Of a DNA stretch of 64,000 nt, positions 42,497-52,071 are shown piece by piece; position 1 is the stretch's first letter; the number at the start of each line of letters is the position of its first letter. Both the position numbers and the translations under genes were made by a program. The stretch is from Baekduia soli (GTDB taxonomy: Bacteria; Actinomycetota; Thermoleophilia; Solirubrobacterales; Solirubrobacteraceae): assembly GCF_007970665.1 (NCBI RefSeq), contig NZ_CP042430.1:4154001-4218000 (forward strand), given 5' to 3'. The notes under the pieces were generated by a model that saw only the letters and a list, made by a program, of their open reading frames with translations, ran no database searches and was not told where the DNA came from.

Positions 42497-45088
42497 CTAG
42501 AGCGCCTCCAGCTCCGCCATGAGCTGCTCCAGCTTGTCGCGCTCGGCGGCCACGACGGCCTCCGGGGCCTTGGCCACGAAGCCGACGTTGGCGAGCTTCT
42601 TCTCGGCGCGGGCGATCTCCTGCGCGAGGTGCTCGCGCCGGACGGCGAGCTTGGCCGCGGCCTCGGCCGGGTCGACGCCCGTCAGCAGCTCGACGTGGGC
42701 GCCCCCGACGGGAATCGTGGCCACGGGCTCGCGGTCGTCGGCGGTCGGCGTCAGGCGGGCCAGGCGGGCGACCAGCGGCTCGAGGCCCTCGAGGCCGACC
42801 AGACGGGCCTCGAGGACGTCGCCGGGGCGCACGCCGCTGGCGTCGCGCCACGAGCGCACGGCCTGCACGGCCGCGATGACGCGGGCGATGTCGGCCTCGG
42901 CGCGCTCGTCGCGCAGCGCCGGGTCGCCGCCCGACCGCCGGTGGGCGGCCAGCAGCCCCGCGTCGGGCGCGCCCACCCCCGAGGCCCACAGCTCCTCGGT
43001 GACGAACGGGATGATCGGGTGGGCGAGGATCAGCGTCTCGCGCACGACGTGGAGCAGGTGCGAGCCCAGCGCGCCGTCGAAGTCGCGGCCCTTGATGAGC
43101 TCGAGGTACCAGTCGCAGAGCTCGCCGTAGACGAAGTCGTAGAGGCCGAGCGCGGCCTTGGAGAAGTCGAAGGCCTCGACGCGGCCGGCGAAGTCGGCCT
43201 TCGCGGCCTCCAGGCGGCTGAGGATCCAGCGGTCCTCGACCGTCGTGGGCGACGGCGCGGGCTCGGGCCGCCCGTCATCGCCCCCGGCGCGCTCGAGGTT
43301 GGTCATCACGAAGCGCGTGGCGTTGAAGAGCTTGTTGGCCAGCGCCTGGCCCTGGGCGACCTTCTCCTCGCTGAAGCGCACGTCCTGGGTCGAGGACATG
43401 GCCAGCAGGCCGAAGCGCACGCCGTCGGCCCCGTAGGCCGGGAAGTCGCCGCCGCCGGTGAACACGGGCGGACGGGTGCCGCCCTCGATGAGGTGCAGCG
43501 GGTCGATCCCCGTCCCCAGGGACTTGCTCATGCGCCGCCCGTCGGGCGCCTGGATGACCGAGTGCACGTAGACGTCGGTGAACGGGACGTCGCCCGTGAA
43601 CTCCAGGCCCATCATGACCATCCGCGCGACCCAGAGGAAGAGGATGTCGCGCGCCGTCGACAGCACGTCGGTCGGGTAGAACGCCCGCAGCTGCGGGGTG
43701 TCCCGGGGCCAGCCGAGCGTGGCGAACGGCCACAGCGCCGAGCTGAACCACGTGTCGAGCACGTCGGGGTCGCGGGTCCAGCCCTCGCCCTCGGGCGGCT
43801 CTGCGCCGACGCGGGTCTCCCCGTCGCGGTACCAGACCGGGATCTGGTGGCCCCACCACAGCTGGCGGGAGATGCACCACGGGCGGATGTTCTCGAGCCA
43901 GTCGATGTAGCGCCGCGACTGCGACTCCGGGTGGATCCGCACGCGCCCCTCGCGCACGGCCTCGATGGCCGGCCGCGCCAGCTCGTCCATGCGCATGAAC
44001 CACTGCAGCGAGATGAGCGGCTCGATGCGCTCGCCGGAGCGGTGGCTGTAGGGAACGGTGTGCACGTAGGGGTCGCGGGCGCGGATGAGGCCCTGGGCGT
44101 CGAGCGCGGCGACGACGGCCTCCTGGGCCTCGGCGACCGTCATCCCCGCGAAGTCGCCGGCCTCGGCGGTCATGCGGCCGTCCTCGCCGATGGCGCTGAG
44201 CTCGGGCAGGCCGTGGCGGCGACCGATCTCGAAGTCGTTGGGGTCGTGGCCCGGGGTGATCTTCAGCGCGCCGGTGCCGAAGTCGGTCTTGACGTACTCG
44301 TCGGCGATGACCGGCAGCTCGCGGCCCACGAGCGGCAGGGTCACCGTGGCGCCGACGAGGTGGCGGTAGCGCTCGTCGTCGGGATGGACGGCGACAGCGA
44401 CGTCGGCCAGCATCGTCTCGGGCCGCACGGTGGCGACGACAAGCTCGCCCGACCCGTCGGTCAGCGGGTAGGCGATGTGGAACAGGGTGTCGGTGACCTC
44501 GCGGTCCTCGACCTCGAGGTCGCTGATCGCCGAGCCCGAGCCCGGGTCCCAGTTGACCATGTAGTTGTCGCGGTAGATCCAGCCCTTGTTGTACAGGTCG
44601 ACGAAGACCTTCATGACGGCCTCGACGTAGCCGTCGTCGAGCGTGAAGCGCTCCTCCTCGTAGTCCGCGGAGGCCCCGAGGCGCTTGAGCTGGTCGATGA
44701 TCGTGCCGCCGAACTCGCGGCGCCACTCCCACGTGCGCTCGATGAACGTCTCGCGCCCGATCGCCTCACGGCTCGTGCCCTGCTCGACGAGCCGGCGCTC
44801 GACCTGGGTCTGGGTCGCGATGCCGGCGTGGTCGGTGCCGAGGATCCACTTCACGCGCTGCCCGAGCATCCGGTGGTAGCGGATGAGCGTGTCCTGCACC
44901 GAGCCGTTGAGCGCATGGCCCATGTGCAGCGCCCCGGTGACGTTGGGCGGCGGGATCGCGATGGAGTAGTTCTCCACGGGCGTGCCCTCGGGCTCGGGGT
45001 GGAACAGGCCGGACTCCAGCCAGCGGGCCACGATGCGCGGCTCCACCTCCGACGGCTCGAACCGCTTGCGGTCGTTCAGGCTCGACAT
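42497..45088 (-). CDS. valS: valyl-tRNA synthetase
   Basis: 863 residues from MSSLNDRKRFEPSEVEPRIV. Class I motifs: PPPNVTGALHMGHAL (HIGH) and GRRMSKSLGTGIDPL (KMSKS). The editing domain contains GTGALKITPGHDPNDFEIG. The C-terminal coiled coil (VRREHLAQEIARAEKKLANV) is the tRNA-binding arm. Full length, no frame problem. Confidence 0.97.
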   Translation of the reverse strand: MSSLNDRKRFEPSEVEPRIVARWLESGLFHPEPEGTPVENYSIAIPPPNVTGALHMGHALNGSVQDTLIRYHRMLGQRVKWILGTDHAGIATQTQVERRLVEQGTSREAIGRETFIERTWEWRREFGGTIIDQLKRLGASADYEEERFTLDDGYVEAVMKVFVDLYNKGWIYRDNYMVNWDPGSGSAISDLEVEDREVTDTLFHIAYPLTDGSGELVVATVRPETMLADVAVAVHPDDERYRHLVGATVTLPLVGRELPVIADEYVKTDFGTGALKITPGHDPNDFEIGRRHGLPELSAIGEDGRMTAEAGDFAGMTVAEAQEAVVAALDAQGLIRARDPYVHTVPYSHRSGERIEPLISLQWFMRMDELARPAIEAVREGRVRIHPESQSRRYIDWLENIRPWCISRQLWWGHQIPVWYRDGETRVGAEPPEGEGWTRDPDVLDTWFSSALWPFATLGWPRDTPQLRAFYPTDVLSTARDILFLWVARMVMMGLEFTGDVPFTDVYVHSVIQAPDGRRMSKSLGTGIDPLHLIEGGTRPPVFTGGGDFPAYGADGVRFGLLAMSSTQDVRFSEEKVAQGQALANKLFNATRFVMTNLERAGGDDGRPEPAPSPTTVEDRWILSRLEAAKADFAGRVEAFDFSKAALGLYDFVYGELCDWYLELIKGRDFDGALGSHLLHVVRETLILAHPIIPFVTEELWASGVGAPDAGLLAAHRRSGGDPALRDERAEADIARVIAAVQAVRSWRDASGVRPGDVLEARLVGLEGLEPLVARLARLTPTADDREPVATIPVGGAHVELLTGVDPAEAAAKLAVRREHLAQEIARAEKKLANVGFVAKAPEAVVAAERDKLEQLMAELEAL

Positions 45089-45104
45089 GGAAGGATCGGA
45101 GTCT

Positions 45105-45872
45105 ATGGACGACGACAGCGCCCGGCCCCGCGAGTGGGACGCGGGCACCTACCACCAGGTCGCCGTACCCCATCAGGGGTGGAGCGACGAGATCCTCGAA
45201 CGGCTGACCCTGCGCGGTGACGAGACCGTGCTCGACCTCGGCTGCGGCACCGGCAACGTCGCCGAGCGGCTCCTGGAGCGTCTGCCCAACGGCCACGTCA
45301 TCGGCGTCGATGGCTCCGCCGCGATGGTGCAGCAGGCCCGCGAGCGCCTGCCGGAGCGCACGACGTTCGTGCACGCCGACCTGCTCGACCTCGAGGTCGA
45401 GCCGCCCGCCGACGCCGCGGTGTCCTCGGCGACGTTCCACTGGATCGCCGACCACGACCGGCTGTTCGCGCGGGTCCGCGCGGCGCTCGTGCCCGGCGCG
45501 CCGCTCGTGGCGCAGTGCGGCGGGCGCGGCAACATCGCGGGGATCGTCGCGGGGGCCGAGGCCGTCGCAGCGCACGAGCCGTTCGCGCCGTACCTGGCCG
45601 GCTGGCCTGGCCCGTGGAACTTCGCGGGGCCCGAGGAGACGACGGAGCGCCTGCAGCGCGCGGGCTTCGCGGTGCAGAACTGCTGGCTGGCCGACTCGCC
45701 GCAGCGGCCCGAGCGCATCCGCGACTTCCTGGGCTCGGTGACGCTCGGCTCGCACCTGCTGCGGCTGCCCGAGAAGCTGCGCGACCCGTTCCTGGACGCC
45801 GTCGTGGAGCAGCTGGGCCCGGACCCCGTGCAGGACTACGTGCGCCTCAACATCGTGGCGAGCGCGGTGTAG
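45105..45872 (+). CDS. SAM-dependent methyltransferase (Tam-like)
   Basis: 255 residues from MDDDSARPREWDAGTYHQVA. SAM motifs: ETVLDLGCGTGNVAERLLE (motif I), GVDGSAAMVQQARERLP, FVHADLLDLEVEPPADAAVS and FHWIADHDRLFARVRAALVP, the last resembling trans-aconitate and related small-molecule methyltransferases. Divergent from valS. Its last 28 codons are repeated immediately downstream by a perfect 92-bp tandem duplication. Confidence 0.88.
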   Translation: MDDDSARPREWDAGTYHQVAVPHQGWSDEILERLTLRGDETVLDLGCGTGNVAERLLERLPNGHVIGVDGSAAMVQQARERLPERTTFVHADLLDLEVEPPADAAVSSATFHWIADHDRLFARVRAALVPGAPLVAQCGGRGNIAGIVAGAEAVAAHEPFAPYLAGWPGPWNFAGPEETTERLQRAGFAVQNCWLADSPQRPERIRDFLGSVTLGSHLLRLPEKLRDPFLDAVVEQLGPDPVQDYVRLNIVASAV

Positions 45873-45970
45873 GGCGCGCGTTCCTGGACGCCGTCGTGGA
45901 GCAGCTGGGCCCGGACCCCGTGCAGGACTACGTGCGCCTCAACATCGTGGCGAGCGCGGTGTAGGGCGCG
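45787..45970. repeat. perfect 92-bp tandem duplication of the methyltransferase 3' end
   Basis: Bases 45787-45878 and 45879-45970 are identical over the full 92 bp. The first copy ends the methyltransferase gene including its TAG; the second is an orphan copy of the same codons and stop. Absence of any mismatch suggests a recent event or an assembly artefact. Confidence 0.9.
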
Positions 45971-45976
45971 CCGCGC

Positions 45977-46243
45977 CTACCGGCGCTTGGAACGCCTGAG
46001 GCCGCCCCTGAACGGCATGAGCTTGCGCCCGGCCGTGAAGAGGTCGAGGCGGGCGACGATGCGCCGCAGCTCGGAGCGCTCGGCGGCCGTGACGTTCGAC
46101 GGCCGGCCCTGGGACTTCTTGACGATCCGCGCGAGCTCGCGGCGGTCGGCCGGCTCGAGCCGGCCCCAGTGGTCGCGGGCGATCACGGCGGCCTCGAGGA
46201 CCATCATCCAGGGAACGGCCTTGCGGCCCGGCAGTCTCGGCAT
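45977..46243 (-). CDS. small conserved-looking basic protein
   Basis: 88 residues from MPRLPGRKAVPWMMVLEAAV. Helical and basic: ARDHWGRLEPADRRELARIV, KKSQGRPSNVTAAERSELRR, then IVARLDLFTAGRKLMPF. The KSxGRPSN-x-T-x-x-E segment looks like a conserved core. I recall similar short actinobacterial proteins but no function. Convergent with the methyltransferase. Confidence 0.6.
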   Translation of the reverse strand: MPRLPGRKAVPWMMVLEAAVIARDHWGRLEPADRRELARIVKKSQGRPSNVTAAERSELRRIVARLDLFTAGRKLMPFRGGLRRSKRR

Positions 46244-46275
46244 CGGCGGTGAGGGTACCCGGACCCCGCCCGCAG

Positions 46276-47148
46276 CTAGCCCCCGCGGGCGACCCAGCGG
46301 TCGACGAGCAGGCGGGCGATCGCGAAGGGCGGCGGGACGAGCAGGCGCTCGGAGTCCGGGCCGTCGAGCCAGGCGACGTCCTCGCGCGAGGCCGCCGCCA
46401 GCTCGTCGCGGCCGAACCACCGGACGTCCTCGAGCTCGGCGTCGCGCGTCGTGGGCTCGCCGCTCTCGTAGGTGGCCTCGAAGCCGAGCATGAGCGAGAT
46501 GGGGAACGGCCAGGGCTGGGAGGCGATGTAGCGCACGTCGCGCACCTCGACCCCGGCCTCCTCGCGCACCTCCCGCGCGACGGCGGCCTCCAGGGGCTCG
46601 CCGGGCTCGACGAAGCCCGCCAGCGCGCTGTAGCGCCCCGCGGGCCAGACCGCCTGGCGGCCCAGGAGCGCCCGGTCGCCGTCGGTGACGAGCATGATCA
46701 CGACGGGGTCGGTGCGCGGGTGGTGCTGGTGGCCGTCGGCGCAGGTGCGCACGTGGCCGCCCTCCCCCGCCTCGGTCGGCTGCCCGCAGCGCCCGCAGAA
46801 GCGGTGGCCGCGACGCCAGTTGACCAGGCCGCTGGCGTAGGCGATGGCGCCGAGCGCGTCCGCCGGCAGGGTGACCGCGAGCTCGCGCAGGTTGACCGCG
46901 CCGGGGCCCTGGCGCTCGACCGCGAACAGCGGGCCCGACTCCGCCAGGCCCAGGAAGATCGGCTCGTCGTCGTCGGGGCGCAGCGGCGAGGGCTCGGGGT
47001 GCGCGCCCTCGGGGCCGATGACGATGGCCATCGCCCGGGGGTCGGCCAGGGCGGCCGCGAGGGCCTCCGGCTTCGTGCGCAGCTCGCCCGCGCGCTCCAG
47101 CGCGCCACCGGCGAAGGCGATGGGCGCGGGGCCCGTCGGCGCGCCCAC
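46276..47148 (-). CDS. nudC: NADH pyrophosphatase / RNA decapping Nudix hydrolase
   Basis: 290 residues from a GTG 6 bp after the clpX stop. An N-terminal domain is followed by a four-Cys/His zinc ribbon (RFCGRCGQPTEAGEGGHVRT then C). The Nudix box is GFVEPGEPLEAAVAREVREE followed by AGVEV, with the NudC-specific SQPWPFPISLMLGF after it. Cleaves NAD(H) and removes NAD caps from RNA. Confidence 0.94.
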   Translation of the reverse strand: MGAPTGPAPIAFAGGALERAGELRTKPEALAAALADPRAMAIVIGPEGAHPEPSPLRPDDDEPIFLGLAESGPLFAVERQGPGAVNLRELAVTLPADALGAIAYASGLVNWRRGHRFCGRCGQPTEAGEGGHVRTCADGHQHHPRTDPVVIMLVTDGDRALLGRQAVWPAGRYSALAGFVEPGEPLEAAVAREVREEAGVEVRDVRYIASQPWPFPISLMLGFEATYESGEPTTRDAELEDVRWFGRDELAAASREDVAWLDGPDSERLLVPPPFAIARLLVDRWVARGG

Positions 47149-47153
47149 CGTGC

Positions 47154-48431
<1,278 letters not shown>

Positions 48432-48472
48432 CTGGTCTCGCCTCGCCGTCTCTCGTACCCGTCTCGCCGAGT

Positions 48473-49057
48473 CTAGTGCTCGGAGATGACCCGGTCGATG
48501 ATGCCGTAGGTGACGGCCTCCTCGGAGGACATGAAGTAGTCGCGCTCCGTGTCGGTCCGCACCTTCTCGTACTCCTGCCCCGTGTGCTTGGCGATGATGT
48601 GGTCCAGGCGCTGGCGGATGTCGATGATCTCCCGCGCGTGGATCTCGATGTCCGTCGCCTGGCCCTGGAAGCCCGAGGAGACCTGATGGATGAGGATCTT
48701 CGCGTTGGGCAGTGCCATGCGCTTGCCCGCCGCGCCGCCGGCCAGCAGGAGGGCGCCCATCGACATCGCGATGCCGACGCAGATCGTCGACACGTCGGGC
48801 TTGATGAACTGCATCGTGTCGTAGATCGCGAGGCCCGCGTACACGCTGCCGCCCGGGGAGTTGATGTAGATCGAGATGTCCTTGTCGGGATCCTCGGACT
48901 CCAGGTGCAGCAGCTGGGCCACGATCAGGTTGGCGATCTGATCGTCCACGGGCGTGCCGAGGAAGACGATGCGCTCGTTGAGCAGGCGGCTGTAGATGTC
49001 GAACGCGCGCTCACCACGTGAGGTCTGCTCGACGACCATCGGGACCAGGGGACTCAT
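48473..49057 (-). CDS. clpP: ClpP, proteolytic subunit
   Basis: 194 residues. Catalytic Ser in [20 protein letters not shown], His in [20 protein letters not shown], and Asp in [21 protein letters not shown]-terminal [20 protein letters not shown] is typical. The only clpP visible in this window; actinobacteria often have two. Confidence 0.98.
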   Translation of the reverse strand: MSPLVPMVVEQTSRGERAFDIYSRLLNERIVFLGTPVDDQIANLIVAQLLHLESEDPDKDISIYINSPGGSVYAGLAIYDTMQFIKPDVSTICVGIAMSMGALLLAGGAAGKRMALPNAKILIHQVSSGFQGQATDIEIHAREIIDIRQRLDHIIAKHTGQEYEKVRTDTERDYFMSSEEAVTYGIIDRVISEH

Positions 49058-49275
49058 CAGACCTCGTGCTCGTTCTCTTGCTCGATCGGAATTCCTGCCG
49101 GGCCGGCCGGATCGCCGGGTCCCGAAGGTCCGTGGAGGCTAGCAGCCGTGCGAGGCCCCGCCCTGGCCTTCAGGTCGGTCTTGCGCGGGCGTCCTTGAGG
49201 CCGGCAGACGACCGTCCGAGCGGCGCTTCGCGACGTGCTAGGAGGGCCTGCGGAGGGCCTTCGCGCGGGGGTCCG

Positions 49276-50649
49276 CTACTGGCCCGGGAGGATGATCTTC
49301 TCGCGCGCCGCGGCCCGCTCGGGGTCGATCGCCGTGGCCCGCTCGACGAGCAGCTCGATGGCCCGGTGCTGGGCCAGGTCCTCGCGCAGCTCGTCCAGGC
49401 GCCCGGAGCGCTCGAGCTGCTTGCGCAGCTTCTCGGGCTTGACGCCCTGCTGGGCCGCGGGCTCCTGGAGCGCGTCGAGGATGTCGCCGTCGGAGAGCTC
49501 GATGGACTCGGCCTCGATGACCGCGGCCAGGACGGCCTCGCGCCGCAGCGCCTTCTCGGCGTCGGGGCGGGCCTCCTCGAGCAGCTCCTCCTCGGACTTC
49601 TGCGCGATGCGCAGGTAGGCGTCCTTGTTGATGCCGCGGTGCGAGAGCGAGTGCAGCATCTGGTCGAAGAGCTCGCGGGAGCGGGCGTCGACGAGCGAGG
49701 TGGGCACCTCGACCTGGGCCTTGTCGACCACGGCGTCCAGCGCGGCCTCGTTGAACTCGGCCTGGATCTGGCGCTCCTCGGTCTCGCGCAGGCGCTTGGC
49801 GATGTCCTCGCGCAGCTCGGCGACGGAGTCGAAGCCGCCGGCCTCCGTGGCGAAGTCGTCGTCGAGCTCGGGCAGCTGCTTGGCCTTGACCTCGTTGACG
49901 GTCACCTCGAACCGGGCCGGCTTGCCGGCCAGGTGCGGCGCGGAGCCGTAGTCCTCGGGGAACGTGATCTCCACGACGCGCTCCTCGCCCGCGGACGCGC
50001 CGACGAGCTGCTCCTCGAAGCCGGGGATGAACTGCCCGCTGCCCAGCTCGAGCAGGTGGTCGCGGCCCTCGCCGCCGTCGAAGTAGTCGCGCTCGCCGTC
50101 CTCGCCCTCGATCGACCCCTTGAAGTCGATGACCGCGTAGTCGCCCTCGGCGGCGGCGCGCTCGACGGTCTCCAGGCGGCCGAGCTGCTCGCGCAGGCGG
50201 GCGACCTGCTCGTCGATCTTCGCGTCGTCGACCTCGGGCTCGCGCCGCGGGACCTCGATCGTGGAGATGTCGCCGAGGGTGGCGGTCGGGCGCACGCCGA
50301 TCTCGATCGTGAAGGTCAGGGGCTGGCCCTCGGCCGGCAGGTCGCCGAGGTCGACATCGGGCTCGCCGACCGGGTGGATGCCGGCGGCGTCGATCGCGTC
50401 GACGTACCAGCGGCCCAGCGAGCCGCGGACGGCCTCGTCGAGCACGGCGTCGCGCCCGATGCGCTGGATGACCACGGGGGCGGGGACCTTGCCCTGGCGG
50501 AAGCCGGGCATCCGCAGGTCGCGGCCCATGCGCCCGGCGGCCTCGTTGAGACGCCGGGCCACCTCGGCGGCGGGCACCTCCGCCTCCACGCGCACCCGCG
50601 ACTCGGGGAGCTCCTCGACGGTGGTCTTCAGCTTCTCGGCAGCGGCCAT
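49276..50649 (-). CDS. tig: trigger factor
   Basis: 457 residues from MAAAEKLKTTVEELPESRVR. An N-terminal ribosome-binding domain with MPGFRQGKVPAPVVIQRIG (the GFRxGKxP signature), a PPIase domain (YAVIDFKGSIEGEDGERDYF...FPEDYG) and a helical C-terminal chaperone cradle follow. A co-translational chaperone upstream of clpP-clpX, a classic order. A 92-bp-period repeat array lies immediately upstream. Confidence 0.96.
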   Translation of the reverse strand: MAAAEKLKTTVEELPESRVRVEAEVPAAEVARRLNEAAGRMGRDLRMPGFRQGKVPAPVVIQRIGRDAVLDEAVRGSLGRWYVDAIDAAGIHPVGEPDVDLGDLPAEGQPLTFTIEIGVRPTATLGDISTIEVPRREPEVDDAKIDEQVARLREQLGRLETVERAAAEGDYAVIDFKGSIEGEDGERDYFDGGEGRDHLLELGSGQFIPGFEEQLVGASAGEERVVEITFPEDYGSAPHLAGKPARFEVTVNEVKAKQLPELDDDFATEAGGFDSVAELREDIAKRLRETEERQIQAEFNEAALDAVVDKAQVEVPTSLVDARSRELFDQMLHSLSHRGINKDAYLRIAQKSEEELLEEARPDAEKALRREAVLAAVIEAESIELSDGDILDALQEPAAQQGVKPEKLRKQLERSGRLDELREDLAQHRAIELLVERATAIDPERAAAREKIILPGQ

Positions 50650-50665
50650 ATCGGTGGTGACGATA

Positions 50666-50912
50666 GCGGGGAAGGGCTCGCTCAGGGGGCTCGCCTTCCC
50701 TTGCGCGAGCTCGCCCAGGGGGCTCGCTCGCACCGCCCGGCCAGATCGAGCCGACCAGCGGGGAAGGGCTCGCCCAGGGGGCTCGCCTTCCCTTGCGCGA
50801 GCTCGCCCAGGGGGCTCGCTCGCACCGCCCGGCCAGATCGAGCCGACCAGCGGGGAACGGCTCGCCCAGGGGGCTCGCCTTCCCTTGCGCGAGCTCGCCC
50901 AGGGGGCTCGCC
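50666..50912. repeat. 92-bp-period tandem repeat array upstream of tig
   Basis: GCGGGGAA begins at 50666, 50758 and 50850, giving two full units and a partial third, with only a few mismatches. Within each unit, CAGGGGGCTCGC occurs twice, and the pieces CGCCTTCCCTTGCGCGAGC and CACCGCCCGGCCAGATCGAG recur. It occupies the tig 5' region and ends about 20 bp before the small rightward gene at 50933. No spacers between units, so it is not a CRISPR. Confidence 0.85.
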
Positions 50913-50932
50913 CACGCACCGTCACGGGTACG

Positions 50933-51091
50933 GTGAAGGCCGTGGCCGCCCGCCCGCTCCCGCTCCCGACCCGCCTCGCGGCCTGGCTGTACACCGGGCC
51001 GCTCGGGCACCTCTACGGGGGGCTGCTCGACTGGGCGTCGCTGCTCGGGCGCCTGCTGTGGATGCGCGTGCGCGCCCGCACCGGTCGCTGA
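50933..51091 (+). CDS. small hydrophobic/basic protein
   Basis: 52 residues from a GTG (a second GTG lies at 50942): RLAAWLYTGPLGHLYGGLLD then WASLLGRLLWMRVRARTGR. The WLxTGPLGHLxxGxxDW core looks like a conserved small actinobacterial protein I have seen without function. Amphipathic, perhaps membrane-associated. Divergent from tig. Confidence 0.6.
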   Translation: MKAVAARPLPLPTRLAAWLYTGPLGHLYGGLLDWASLLGRLLWMRVRARTGR

Positions 51092-51147
51092 CCGGCGGCG
51101 ACCACCCCGCAGGGCGGTCGCCGCGGCCCGCGTGGCTCCCGTGCGCC

Positions 51148-51957
51148 TCAGCAGGTGGCGACGAGGTGGAACGGCCGGTCGGTGGGCGCGGTCGCGCCGG
51201 TCCCGTCGGCCCCGCCGCCGGCGCGCGTGCGCACCGTGACGGTCTTGTGGTCGCCGCCGAGCTGCACGCCGACGGCGCCGGCATCCTCGAACTGCGTCTC
51301 GGTGGCGCTGAGGGCGCAGCCCGAGACGTCGTTGGCGAACACGACCGTGTAGGTGCCCGCGCCGGTGCGGGACGCCGAGGTGGCTCCGCGGTTGCCGCCG
51401 AGCGTGCCGTCGGCGTCGACGGCCGCGAACGGGCTCAGGCCCTGGGCCGTGGCCACGGCGTCGGTGTGGGCGGCCTTGAGCGTGTCGTTCTGGATGTCGT
51501 CGGCGCTCTTGCCGTCGACCTGGTCGGCGTTGAGGCCGGTCGCCACGCCGTGGGCGTTGGTCGTGAACGGCGCGGCGGCCGCGTTGGACGAGGTGATCGC
51601 CCCGACCTCGGTGCCGCCCTTGGACTCGAACTCGAACGCCCGGCCGTCGGCCAGGTTGCTGGCCCGCACGCAGGGCTCGTTGCCCTTGGGGGAGCCGCCC
51701 GCCTTGGAGCGGCAGCCGTAGATCGCGCCGCCGCCGTTGTCGGACTTGTTGGACTGGCGTGTGCCGTAGGTGCCGGTGTTGGCGATGATCTGGGTCTCGC
51801 GACTCAGCGCCGCGCTCTCGTTGGAGCCGGGGTTGCGCTTGCCGCCGAGGATCGCACCACCCTCGCCGGACGCGACGGCGAAGCTCGAGATGAGCAGACC
51901 CAGGACCACGGCGCTGGCGAGCACCAGGGTCCCCTTCGAGCGAAACCTGCGGAACAT
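51148..51957 (-). CDS. secreted protein with NADQVDG-type motif
   Basis: 269 residues with a clear signal peptide (KGTLVLASAVVLGLLISSFA). The mature protein is Gly/Ala/Asn/Thr-rich and beta-prone. It contains GLNADQVDGKSADDIQ, a motif recurring in secreted actinobacterial proteins, and a C-terminal domain with YTVVFANDVSGCALSATETQ and HKTVTVRTRAGGGADGTGAT. Paired cysteines may form disulfides. Probably a surface or extracellular structural protein; function unknown. Confidence 0.75.
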   Translation of the reverse strand: MFRRFRSKGTLVLASAVVLGLLISSFAVASGEGGAILGGKRNPGSNESAALSRETQIIANTGTYGTRQSNKSDNGGGAIYGCRSKAGGSPKGNEPCVRASNLADGRAFEFESKGGTEVGAITSSNAAAAPFTTNAHGVATGLNADQVDGKSADDIQNDTLKAAHTDAVATAQGLSPFAAVDADGTLGGNRGATSASRTGAGTYTVVFANDVSGCALSATETQFEDAGAVGVQLGGDHKTVTVRTRAGGGADGTGATAPTDRPFHLVATC

Positions 51958-52071
51958 GATGGGGTTGCCTCCCTGTCGGTTTTCCCTTGTCGGTGGGAAC
52001 TGCGGGACCGGGACAGGGTTGCGGTGCGCGGTCCGGCGATGACCGCCGTAACACCAGGCAGTCCTGAGTGC

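Noticed and set aside
50666-50912. CRISPR array
   Set aside because: Units of 92 bp are contiguous and near-identical with no unique spacers, and no cas genes are present.
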